This document shows positions 20,850-31,990 of a DNA stretch of 64,000 bases, in pieces. The DNA is from Marsupella aquatica (lineage: Eukaryota > Marchantiophyta): NCBI GenBank assembly GCA_973895155.1, contig OZ316894.1, forward strand, positions 19,902,001 through 19,966,000, written 5' to 3'. Each line of letters starts with the position of its first letter. The first letter of the stretch is position 1. The position numbers and the translations under genes were made by a program. Below the pieces are notes generated by a model, which worked only from the letters and a program-made list of their open reading frames with translations, searched no databases and was not told the origin of the DNA.

Positions 20850-23800
20850 AGGGAGGGTTTACCAGAAAATACTGTACAAACTGATTATGCGCAGTGCATA
20901 ACCAGGCTAAATGGTTTTTCATCGTGTAGAGTTCCTGCCCTCCTTCTACAGTAGAGGTAGGGGCCACTTTGGCCCACCTTGGGGAATTTTTAAAACACGG
21001 GAAAAACGGCTGGGTTGGAACTTTTCATTCCTTGGCAATAACTATGCACTGCTTAAATAGGAGGTGTTCATTGACTTGTGTTGTCACCCAGGACTGTGTG
21101 TAGGATAACCTGTGGCCTGGCAAGGGTTATAGGATGTAATCCTGGAGGGCAAGTCGCCCGAGGGGGTCACAGGCATGGCCCCTGAGTGGCCATGGGTTAA
21201 CCTAACATCTGAGTATAGTTTTGTCTTATTTGGACCTTTAAAATTGTACCTGAATTTGATAACCGTCAACACAGGCTTGCCAAATAGGCCAAAATCTCAT
21301 AAATAGCAGGCCAGGCAGGCAGGGGGCTCATAATCATTGAAATAGAATGACAAAATGACAGGAGGGTTTGTGGGAGTGTAATTATTAAGCATTGCTTCTC
21401 AAACTATCTTATCAAACTATGCATAAGCTTCTTACTTGTTTTCTTCTTTGTATATCTGTCAAAGCTTATCTGCAGGTGAATTTGCAAATTTGAATGAGAA
21501 TACAGGGAAGGTGCAAGTGGCAACCAGCTATAGATGGCAGTTTTGTATTGTAAACATGAAATGAATGTTTCAAAAGTTCACTTGGGGCTTATGCTCTGTA
21601 ACTCATTCCCACTTGAGTATAATGGGCTATAACCTTCCCCGGGCTCTTCCCCTTTGTGAATTAAATCCCACTAGCCCCGATTACCCATTCTTTGAACGTG
21701 ACTACAGGAGAGTAATAGAGGAGAGTACAATAAAAGTGTCAACATAATATATTTACTATTCACATTCTTTGAAGGTGAATGAAATGATAAAAAAATAGTC
21801 CTGCCTGGCCCCATCATATTAACAATCATATATATCATAATATACTCTTTTCTTTCCTATGCACATTATTATGGTGGGCCCTAGAGTCACTGTTTAGAGT
21901 CTTCACTCTAGAAGCCTGCAGGAAACCTCAACTCTAGCTTCCCTTTTGCCCTTTATATATAAGATTAGCCCAGCTTGGGGATGGGTTTACCTTACACAAC
22001 CACCTCACCCAATATAATATTAACTCTTTAGAATGAGCCGTTAAGTACAGAACCGGGAGTAGGCAAACTCCTTGTCAGTGGGTTCCAAAATCACAGATAT
22101 GAAACAGTGTTTGTAAACTATTCAGCAACCCCACCCAATAGTAATATTAACTCTTTAGGATGGCTCTCGGTCTTTGTCAGTGGGTTCCAAAATCAGAGAT
22201 GGGCAGACTTCGTTACCTTCTTGTCTGGAAAATCTTTGGTTTCTTTGGTTGCATCATCGTTTCCTGAGGCAGAATGGAGGAAGGAGAAAGTTGTACAGTG
22301 TGGCCTGTGGGACGAATCGTGTTTGGGTAAGCTTGTGTTTGCTCTGGATATTGTTTTGCAGCTGCTGAACTAAACTCTATAGTGAAGTGCAGGTGAGCGA
22401 GTTCTGAATACTGAAACATTGCACATTCCCGGCACTGAGTGGTTTGACCATCGATCGGACGTTACAGACCGTGTTCATGGACATTCGAGCTACGGTTGGA
22501 GGCTTCCGAGGCAGCTTGACCTTTCGGGAATCGATAGGAAGTTTCGAAAGGTTTTTCTAGAGGCGGAAACATTCCACAGTTCAGAGAGTTCAGTTTGATG
22601 GTTTTAGCATCGTTATGACTGAGTTGGTCAGGCCAATGTAGCTGCTTTGGAGAGTTTGAGTTTATTCTCGGCCCCTCGGCAAGCTCCAAAGTGCGCTTCG
22701 GTTGGGCAAGTTTCACTGGGGAAGATGGACATGATGACGCCAACGACCTCTTCACACACATTTGCACAGGGGTGGCGGGATTGAGCGGAATGATGGCCTT
22801 TCGCCAACTCTCTGCTTTTGCTTGCATTGTTCACAACGGAGCAGGAACCTTGCTGAGCGAATCGGTCTCTGTTTCTACAAATGCGCTGCAAAGCATAGGA
22901 GGGTGCAGGCTATGGTAAGCAGTAAAGGAGGGTTGCTAGGCTATACACGCTTGGGCTTGGCATGAGGAATCGCTACCAGATTACGAGGTTTTCGGCCAGA
23001 CCTCCGAAGGTAATTGTCTGTCCCCCTCCACCGCCTGTTCTAGAATGATAACCCAAGCTGACGTTTTGTGTTTGTGGAAGTTTCCGAATGGCAGATCGTT
23101 GATCCAGACTGTGTGCAGACCTGAATCGTGTATTTAAATTGAGTGTCAGTTTAAATTAGAGGTTCAGGCTAAATTTTGAAAAGCTCATTCGTTCTTGGAT
23201 CCAATGGTTGCGCAAATTTAAATTTAACACATCTCCGACGTTCCAGAACTGACATTGTGTAGATGATGTGCGATCACCGACATTTTTGGTGAAGGCTCAC
23301 CGCCTTCAATCAAGTTTATCACCACTTTACCCTAGATGGATAATACCAGAAATATCCTAGGTACTCTCATAGAAATTGGAGGAGTGGGGTATTAGCATGG
23401 AAAATTGAATCGATCATCTCAACTGACATCACGACGCCGGGGAGAGAAATCTGCAGACCTAGCAAAATCAAATGCTTTGAGAAACCTTTCGTCAAAAGCA
23501 CCTTCACGATTTGCGACAGACTGCAGGTATGCCTGTGTAGTGAGAAACAGGTGAGTGGTGTTTCATATTTTCCACTATGTATCATCTCAGTCGTAGACTT
23601 TTGTACTGTACAGAGTGTAAGTTAGGCAGTGCATTTCATGAGTGACGAGAATCTTTTATTTCCCAGCCTCTGACAGTAGTCTTTGCAGCGCTACACAAAG
23701 CTGTTAATTCTTCGTTCCAGATGTGATACGGCCAAGTGTTATGAGAGTTATTGAATCCAACTGTAAAGCAATGCCATCGATCTACCATCTAGCAATATAA

Positions 23801-25916
23801 CCACGATGGTTACTTGAGCGAGGACGAACACACAGACTTTCTGAAGTACGTTGTTTTTTGCCAAAGAACTAACTCTTTTGTGTTTTCTCTGCCACCCAAA
23901 TCAAGAATACCATTGAAGGCGTCCTGTTGTCAGCATCTTGCATGGAATCGAATTCGAGGACTTAATCTCGGTTGAGGTGGGATTTCGGTGAAATATGCGA
24001 TATTACCGGATAGTCCTACAGTTTAGTACTGAGTTTCCCTTTCATGAGATTGCGAATTGTTCCATCTATTGCATTACAGATCCTCATTCTCAGCGCTAGT
24101 TTACGAGGATTGAAACTACTTCTTTGTCAGAAGATTGAAAGCAATTGCTCATCTTATGTTTTTCAACTGCCGAACAAGATCCAAAAATCCTCAGTATTAT
24201 CGACATGTTTCGTTGCGCACATGTAAAATCACTTGGGTAGGACGGTGGAATCTTAAAATAATTTCTCTAGTCACTTTTGGCTACACATATACTTTCTCGA
24301 GTCTATGGACAAAGATTGTGAGTCGTTGCAGAGAATTGGGTACTTTCGGAGAACCGTGTTCAGCGTCCCACGGTCAGACATGGACCATCCAGAGAAACTG
24401 ATTACAAGAAACTTCACGAAAGACTCGAAAAGTTAAGTGGTGACCAACTAATGTACCTCTTTCAGCATACTCCTGAGTGATCGAAATTTCAGGTGACAGA
24501 AGATGACGAACTGTTGATGAGCAAGGGACTGAGATCAAACTACCCTGTCATGGGACGGATAAGGTGGTTTGGTCAAAGCCTTGAAAAGACTACCACTTCG
24601 TAATTGCAACGGTGAGTCTAAGGAGAATCCTCTTAAACCATACTTATCCTGAGGATCTTCAAGAACTGTTGCTGATTCAGAGAGCCCTGCAAATCCAGAA
24701 ATGCTCGTCATTGTGGACTACATCTCCAAAGTGACTGTTAAGATACAGGAACTTTAGGAGTACTTCTCATACCACTGCTAATGGCACTTCAAGAGCCTCC
24801 CTATATGTCCTCTCGGCCGAAAGGTGAGAAGCTTAATGTAAACTATTGAACATACTCAGTCAAGGCAAAAGAAAAAAAATCGAAAATGCACACTTGACGG
24901 GTGACATTTGTGACGTTCTAATACACCTACTTGAGCAGCTCACTTGTAGAATCCAAACGAGACTTTCATGAAACTGAAGCCTCCACACAATTAAATCTAC
25001 TGCAAACTTCTTCACCAAACTGTCTAGATGTGGAAGTGATTCCTATGTCTTACACTAACTTGTCAATTAATTCTTATGACAGGTTACAAGTCAAAGTTAA
25101 GCTCATTGTTTAATCCTCCAGTAACTCTTTGAACTGACGGGTGAAAAGTAAACGAAATGAGCTAAACTGTTCGGATGACCGGTGGAAGTCTGTGATATGA
25201 GCGACACTGGAGCTCTGGATCAACCTTAACGCAGTAAAGGCAGCAATCTTGATTTTGCTGTTCGCATGCTGACCTCGTTGATTCAAAGAATTACAGTTCC
25301 CCACAAGTAGGCCAGGTGCATGGCTTATAACGCTAAAAGAAAATCTGTCTAGCGTTCACATCATCTGTAACCCAAACACTATATTCACTGTCTTCCGAAA
25401 TCCAGACAGCTGTTCACTGGACTGAGGAGGAGTAACACTTTCTCTTCCTTCATAAAATTTCTACGCGGTTTTGTACAGAGCTTGGAGCCTTCTCACGAAC
25501 ACTAAACCTTGGGGGTTGGGGCTTCTATATATTTACATCCTGCAAGATGAATCACGGACCTAAACTATCCAACAATTTGGCACGGACATCCGGTGTGATC
25601 CAAGTCCCCGTATCAGTTCTATGTCGATGTTGATCTCAAAGCTTCTCGCGCAGTAGAGAGCTTTCAGTTCTGCTGCATGACCACAGACTACGAAATGCTC
25701 CTTTCCAAGCCTTAAAAGAGATGGCAACTCACCAACGATGAAGCCTGGCTCTGGCTATTCGACAATCGCAAGTGACTCATCCATAACGTGACGCATCCAT
25801 TTGAAAAGGATAACTGGGAAGGCGTCACCTGAACGGATACACAATACCAACCATGTACGATTGTGCGCGTCAGGACCTTGAATTACATACACTATGGTAC
25901 GTCCAACTCCAAAGAG
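20850..25916. other. gene-poor region with repeat fragments
   Basis: It holds a dispersed repeat (21668-21980) shared with 59.4-60.5 kb and a diverged tandem of about 125 bp (22000-22103 and 22124-22202, shared TTAACTCTTTAG and GTCAGTGGGTTCCAAAATCA). Near 24400-24475 a plus-strand stretch, TDYKKLHERLEKLSGDQL then MYLFQ, looks exon-like but leads nowhere. No complete gene is seen. Confidence 0.5.
21668..21980. repeat. dispersed repeat shared with 59.39-60.55 kb
   Basis: 21668-21755 resembles 59383-59450 (CCATTCTTTGAACGTGA, then GAGTACAATAAA-GTGT). 21868-21975 resembles 60430-60535 (GGTGGGCCCTA, then CTTCACTCTAGAAGCCT). Both pairs occur in the same order and orientation, suggesting fragments of one element family. 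Confidence 0.65.
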
Positions 25917-27119
25917 TCAAGAGACGTTACATATGAGTTTCCCACTGATGAAACCCCTACACGTAGGGCACGTGTTCGCCCTTTCTTGGTGCTTTTGGAG
26001 GCACGAGGAGCAGAAATGGAGGTGCAGGCAACTGAAAACCAGCGTATCTCGAGGATTATCGAAGCATATATTGCACAGACTTTTCTCCCTTTCATGCCCA
26101 AGCTCAATTTTCAATGTGTCCAGTTGATTCTCAAGCATGCTATTCTCATCGAGCACGAGGGACATTTGCCGCGGAAATTCGCTCTGTAGCTCAAATAATT
26201 GCTGCTGCATGTTGTTTTTTTCATCGAGCACGCGGGACAGTTGTCGGGGGAATTCGCTCTGAAGCTCCTTCAGATCTCGTTGCAACTTATTCCTCTCTTC
26301 AAGCACATCCGAGAGCAACTTCGGATATTTCATCTGCAACTCGAGCAGGTCCGTCTGGAGTTTATTCTTTTCATCCAGCATGAGAGTCAGTTTTCGCTCA
26401 CAGTCCTGGTGCGTCTGCAGAATCGTCGCGATTGCCGTCTCAATTTCCGAGACTTGACCCTGCTGACTATTTTGCTCTGCTGCACCCATTCGGACCTCCA
26501 ATGGTTCCATATCTTCGAAACCGGGTACAGTACGTTTTGTATTGAATGCCTCCGTGAAAGCTACGTCTAGCAACCCCCGGCTTACCCTGCGCTTTACTTC
26601 GGAACGACTGTAACGTGGATTACCTCCTCCACGTGACGAGAACTCTATTTCAGATTGCACCAATATCAGGGTCCGCTCGGGGACTCGACAAGCTGCGAGA
26701 GTCACGTTGTCTCCCAGATGTTGGCCGGTAATATCATCATCCAAATAAAAGTCTTCAGACACTATGCCTTCCTCCAAGAAAACGAAATCCTTCAATTCAC
26801 CAATGGTAGCCCTCAATCCTTGCGGAAATCTCAGGGAGACGAAGCGATTGATCGGCAGAACCTGGATGTCGATATCACAGGGCGTCACTTCGGCCTCAAG
26901 CTTAAGATGCAGAGTCGAATCCTTGTTAATGTTGTAAGCAGCTAGAGTTTCGCGGTCATCCAGCCGCTTGCCGGATACCGAAAACAGGGATTGCCTTGCG
27001 ACCAAATAATGCGTCTTTTCTTGGATCCGCTCCTTTATTGCAGCAATCTTATCCAGAGGCTCGACCATCAACGTGATAATCGACTTATTTTTTATGGGCA
27101 GTTTCACAAAGATGAACAT
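25917..27119 (-). CDS. tandem ubiquitin-like, coiled-coil, RING-finger protein (probable E3 ligase)
   Basis: A single-exon ORF of 400 residues starts at MFIFVKLPIKNKSIITLMVE, which mirrors the ubiquitin N-terminus (MQIFVK). UBL1 spans about 1-76 and lacks the terminal Gly-Gly, so it cannot be processed or conjugated like ubiquitin. A second, diverged UBL spans about 82-157. A linker follows, then a coiled coil with three exact 25-residue repeats plus a partial fourth (248-345; unit LDEKNKLQxDLxELQ). The C-terminus is a C3HC4 RING: C349, C352, C364, H366, C370, C373, C384 and C387. RING proteins recruit E2 enzymes; UBLs often bind the proteasome or ubiquitin receptors. E3 activity is inferred from the complete zinc ligands. 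No orthologue name can be given. Confidence 0.85.
   Translation of the reverse strand: MFIFVKLPIKNKSIITLMVEPLDKIAAIKERIQEKTHYLVARQSLFSVSGKRLDDRETLAAYNINKDSTLHLKLEAEVTPCDIDIQVLPINRFVSLRFPQGLRATIGELKDFVFLEEGIVSEDFYLDDDITGQHLGDNVTLAACRVPERTLILVQSEIEFSSRGGGNPRYSRSEVKRRVSRGLLDVAFTEAFNTKRTVPGFEDMEPLEVRMGAAEQNSQQGQVSEIETAIATILQTHQDCERKLTLMLDEKNKLQTDLLELQMKYPKLLSDVLEERNKLQRDLKELQSEFPRQLSRVLDEKNNMQQQLFELQSEFPRQMSLVLDENSMLENQLDTLKIELGHEREKSLCNICFDNPRDTLVFSCLHLHFCSSCLQKHQERANTCPTCRGFISGKLICNVS
26078..26378 (-). repeat. 75-bp coding tandem repeat (coiled coil)
   Basis: Three in-frame 75-bp units and a degenerate fourth encode residues 248-347 of the UBL-RING protein. Each ends in a Pro-containing segment (KYPKLLSDV, EFPRQLSRV, EFPRQMSLV), so every helix is probably kinked at the same place. 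Confidence 0.85.
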
Positions 27120-28635
27120 CTGTTCGCTGCACAAACCGTCAGATTTTAGCACACGTCAACAATCAGTCAACTCACAAGCGTTCGTCAAACTTTTGAGTTC
27201 ACGAGTTCAATCGTCAAGAGCAAATAAGTCCACTTTTTTTCAATTTCTATTCACAATTGGAGAAACCAGATGGACTGAGAGCGTTTTTGGTGATGAGAAC
27301 TCAAAGTACAGGCGACATCCAACAATAAAAACAATAGTGCAATTGTGTGCCTGCCAAGGGGCTTCGTGTGCATAGTATTTCAATCTGAATTATTTACTAG
27401 ATGGACAAAAAGAAAACGTACGAGGGGCTCGAAATCCGTTTGCTGCTCAGCATGAATTTCTGAGTTATATGAGCCAGCCTTTTGAAGTCCATCCCGCAGC
27501 CACCAGTCTGCATCCCGCGCTCCCTGGTGCAAACGAATTAAATTGCGTAGAGGGGAGTGCTGCTGCCGCAATCCTCCCCCGTTCCTCCTCCCTCCTACGA
27601 GAAGAAGAAGAACAGCGGCAACAACAACGAGCGCAACATACTCGCGACTTTGCACGTCGCACCAAAACCTGCTCTACAATGATCGAGCGCCGCAGCTGCA
27701 TCAGTCCGCCGCGCCTGAATCCTTCATCCATCTTTTCTCCTCTGCCGCCATCGTTGTTGTCGTTCTTTCCTCTGCACGGATCATAATTCCACGTCTTGCA
27801 TCATCTTCTGTGATAATGTCTCGTCCTCCCGCACGGAGAAGATTTGCACCCTACCTCCGACGTGGTGGGTTCCATTGGCTTTGCAGGATGGTCAAACGCG
27901 CTCGCGCCAGCATTTCTCGCCTCCTTTCTCTCCACGCCCTTAGTTCACGGTACGAGATCCTTTCCTGCCCATTTGGCCCCGCTCATCAGTGAGCCACTGA
28001 AACTGATTGACATGAAAGGCTCCCACATGGAAATTGGGCTTCATTGAATCAGATTTCCAAATCCAGACCAACACATGATACAAAAAAAAAGGATTTGCAC
28101 CGTCCAAAACGGAATACCCTCCGTGAATCTCAAGCCACAAACCATGGAGATCAATTCGAAACGCCAAAAGGCCGCACACGAGACAATAAACTCTGATTCT
28201 CACTCATCACTCACTCACTCACTCACTCACTCACTCACTCCTATCATGCTCGCCTCTCTCCTTCCTGCCTCGCGAGCGTAATAAAACAGAGCACGAGCGC
28301 CCTCCAACAGCGCTGCTTTAGACGAAGATCCCACGATGCTCTGTTGTCCGCAATGTCCAATGCTCAAAGCTGCTGACGCAGAAGTGTGGAAAGTTGGCCC
28401 ACCTCGAGCCCTGTCTTATTGTTCTAGCGGAGATGACGGAAGGCTTGCGCCGCATGTTGTTGTTTCTACGCCGCTACAAAGTATTTTCCCCACTTGGATT
28501 CTCTGCACTCCACCTCTCTACTTGATTGCTTGCTTCGAGCTCATCTCCCCTCTCGTCTCTATGGATGGATCGCTTGGACTGAAAATTAGCAGATTGCTTC
28601 CACAAGCTATCAAAATTATTTCCTAACTCTGAGAT
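27120..28635. other. 5' flank of the UBL-RING gene and spacer
   Basis: Pyrimidine/CTC-rich sequence (27560-27960) and a (TCAC)n microsatellite at about 28207-28240. Open frames here start at non-ATG codons or lack domains. I see no supportable gene. Confidence 0.5.
28207..28240. repeat. (TCAC)n microsatellite
   Basis: About eight uninterrupted TCAC units. Confidence 0.95.
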
Positions 28636-29220
28636 TGATTACGTTGCCATTTTTTTAAATCTAATTTGATACGTTGCCAATTTTTGGTTGTTTATATCAT
28701 TGATATGTCACTTTTTTTGCTAACTACATACTTTGCCACTTTTTTTTTGTTTAATGAGTACCTCGTCATATTTTTCCATTGCCAGTTAATGACGAGGTGC
28801 TCATTAAATACTCGTACACACTAAGTATAGTTAGCTTGAAACAATTTTGAGTCACTCACCATCTGGCCAGGTTTCACTTTTGGATGGTAGTCATTGTCCT
28901 CTACCCTAACTACAACACCCTTTCAACTGCCATCCTCCCCTTGAAGATGGTGATACTAGTCCAATGATAGAAAATTTGCGAGATGTTGACTGTTGGATCA
29001 TTCCAAAGTAACCAGACTTGTTAGACTTAAACCAGGGATGAGAAAAGGTTGGAATGTGTTATTTAAACCAAAAACAGTGTCAAAGTATGTGATTCAACCA
29101 AAAAAGTGGCAAATGAGTGTAGTAAATCTCAGATGAAAATGGTGGTAATGTAATAATTAAACCAAAAGAGTGGCAGCATATGTAATTTTACAAGAAAAAT
29201 GTCATTGTAGTACATCTCCA
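28636..29220. mobile_element. foldback-type element with sub-repeated inverted arms
   Basis: The left part (28636-28770) carries repeats of about 30 bp of the form TACGTTGCCA-TTTTTT-GGTTTA. The right part (about 29065-29215) carries the same unit in reverse complement (TTAAACCAAAA-AGTGGCA-TATGT). A 20-bp inverted repeat with one mismatch lies inside (28750-28769 and 28789-28808). No coding capacity. This is the organisation of foldback (FB-like) transposons or large MITEs; the ends and target-site duplication are not resolved. Confidence 0.55.
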
Positions 29221-31825
29221 TTTCCAAATTACCCTTAAAGTTTTAAATTTTGAAAGCCAGTTTTATACTAGGTTATCCCCAAACTTGCACAAAATTATTG
29301 CAAAAATAATTTAACCAGCCTTTGAACTCATCAAATGAATAGATTGTTGAAAAATTAATTTTACCAAATTGCTTCTGCAAGGTATCAACACTACCGTCTT
29401 AAACAGTAAAGTAATAAATTTACAAAGCCAGTCTTGCACTAGGATATCCTCAAGACCACTAAACTATTCAGGACTATTGCACTCTTAGCCCTTGCCTTAT
29501 TCCCACCTTGGTCCCATGTAGGGTTATGATTCAAAACTATTTTTTAAATAATAATAATAATAATAATAATAACAGGGTCATGCTTGGATTGCAACCTCAA
29601 TAGGAAATGTCATGTGCTGATTAGAGCTGTTGCACTCTTAGCCCTCGCCCTAAATTCTCCTTTACATCCTTGATTCTATGGTCACACTTTAGAACGAAGG
29701 TCATGCTTAGTTAATTCAATAATGTATTTTCAATCCAAGCATGACCCCTATCAAAAAAATATTAATTGACTTATATAATCACTCAATATTTTCAAAAATA
29801 TATTTTCAATTCAAGTTCAAATTAAAAATAACAGTAATTCTAACATCATAGGGTCAAATTCTTCCTTGGAGCACATATGGAGCTTTCAGATGAACACCGT
29901 TTCCACATTCTACGACAATTGTGGGAGAAGAAGATGGTGTCCTTCATGATGCCAAGGGTTTGGCGCACTCAACTCTTTTCAGTGAGATGAGGAAGAGTTT
30001 AGGGAAAACAATTTCTTCTTGGAACTATTGAGGCAAATGGCATACATCTATGCAGTTGTCCAGGCTTTTTCACCTTCTCTTCGGTGTTTTGTTGACCAGA
30101 CAATGGTTATGCTTTTGTTGACTTGTATCCAAGCAGTCAGATTTGGCTCAATCCATGCCATGTTTTCTGCTGTCAATGTAAAATACCTTGGTACAATAGA
30201 TCTCACAGTTTAAACAGCTATTGTCCTTAATCAAACTTGGAACTTGAATTGAAAATTTTCAATTCAAGTTCCCACAGATTTCACCTTTAATTGGTATAGT
30301 AGACTGGCACTGTAGGAGAAGGGAGTGAGTGGAATGTGGGAAAATGAGCGGACACTTCCCCTCATATAAGTCCAGTGGTGGTTTAAAGATGGGACCCTAT
30401 TCCCAGAAGTTTGGGCTTATCTTAGGATTTGTATTCACGGCCTCCAATTCTTTTTAATAATTCCTTATCAGGCCCTTGGTTGCCTATTTGTCAGTTTTTT
30501 TTTACTTCTCTCTATCCTTTACTTGAGGGTCTTTGCCCATTCCCTTTTGGGGAGACGTAGCTTTTCTTTCCAGTTCAAGAATGTTTTGCCCACAGAGCCG
30601 TTGTACTTTCCTTTTTGTTAGAAAATTAGGGCTCCCCCCTTGCCTTCCCTGGCCAATGGCGGAGCCAGGGTCTCCCTTGTGATCTTAAAAAACATTTAAT
30701 GCATGGCATGCATACATTAGAAGGTGTCAGATTTGGATTTTGGGTGGCCATACGTAGTCTGACATACACATTTTTCCCCTGAACAGAAAGCCAGGACCAA
30801 ATAGTATGCCGAGGTGACTCTCTATTTATTAAATTGCAACATCCACGGCCTTATATTCTTGATCTGACCATTAGAGAAACTTTTGCCTCCCTTTTTGGAC
30901 CCAGTTCTTTGCTATCACTTTGCTATCATCTCAGTGGATTTGGCGGCAGCTCAACATGGTTGGTAGTTATCGGGAGATTTGGGGCTTGATTTACTCCCGG
31001 ATCCATTGAGAGCATGTAGCACCTTTGGCATTTTTTTGGAGTGTGGCAGGGACGTTCTCATTATTACCAGATAGATTCCTTGCTGAGGATAGACCCCTAG
31101 AAGCTACCCCATCATAAAGCCCCTAGAAACATATAAAGCCCAAGTGCTAGGGGATGGTCACTTCTTGTTTTTTTAACGGAAAGCAGGGGATGGTCACTGT
31201 TGCTTGGCATTCTTGTGAGAAAAGCTCTCCTGCTAGATTATGTAAAGGTCTTTGAGTGTTCCCTTCTTGGATGCACATGCTAATTTTATTACTACTGCCC
31301 GGGCAAATTCTACAATCGAAGACTCTCTTAAACCACAACTCAATTTCAAGGGATTTCGACTAACTCTTGTAGAGGTTTCTCATAGATTGCCTCCTAAAAT
31401 GAAAACGCCCAACACAATGCCGCTCCCTACATGCAGCCAAGATTGGAAAAAACAATATTTGCTCAATTCAATTCCCTTTACCTAGTACAAAAAACCAAAA
31501 GGCGACAATGAGTGAAGGTGAAGGAAGCCATAGCAATCAACTGAGTACCATGCCTTTTGTTCTCCTCTTGCTTTCCCTACTCAAAAGTTGATAAACCTAT
31601 CTCTTGAAAAACTTTGACTCAGAATCTCCTCTCTAGCCCAATGAGACAATTAGGAAATGGTCCAACTGAATGCCCATGTGGGGCCACGCTAAGCCTAGCA
31701 ATTTTGACAGAAAGCATTGTGTTTATCTATCTTCACAAGACCATAGCACGTTTTCAGCTGGGGCCACCAGTGGTAGAAAAATATCGGCACCAAAGATATC
31801 GTCAAAGTACCATCCCTTAATCACT
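29221..31825. other. AT-rich intergenic region, no gene recognised
   Basis: It holds an (AAT)n run (about 29546-29572) and two small local direct repeats: AAAGCCAGT-TT-CACTAGG-TATCC near 29257 and 29417, and TTGCACTCTTAGCCCT near 29477 and 29625. No gene is supported. Confidence 0.5.
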
Positions 31826-31990
31826 TAAGTGGGGCCTGGTGGTAAGCTCAATGACCAGGGGTGACCAGCAGGTGTCAAGTTCAATCCCCAACCATAGACA
31901 GCTCCGGGTCTCAGAGCATCTTGCATGAGGTTGGCCCGTCAATTTTCCACCCTAAACCAATGGTCTGGCAGTTTATTAGCGGGAGAAGGT
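31826..31990 (+). mobile_element. tRNA-derived SINE-like element
   Basis: The tRNA-like head has box A GGCCTGGTGGTAAGCTCA (31833-31850) and box B GTGTCAAGTTCAATCCCC (31872-31889), about 43 bases from A to B, close to real tRNA spacing. The 3' end is not clear; the body may run to about 32290. Confidence 0.6.

Noticed and set aside
27380-27731. Minus-strand frame with a signal-peptide-like start (VALVVVAAVLLLLV)
   Set aside because: It begins at GTG, with an upstream stop and no ATG; the sequence is low-complexity CTT/GTT.
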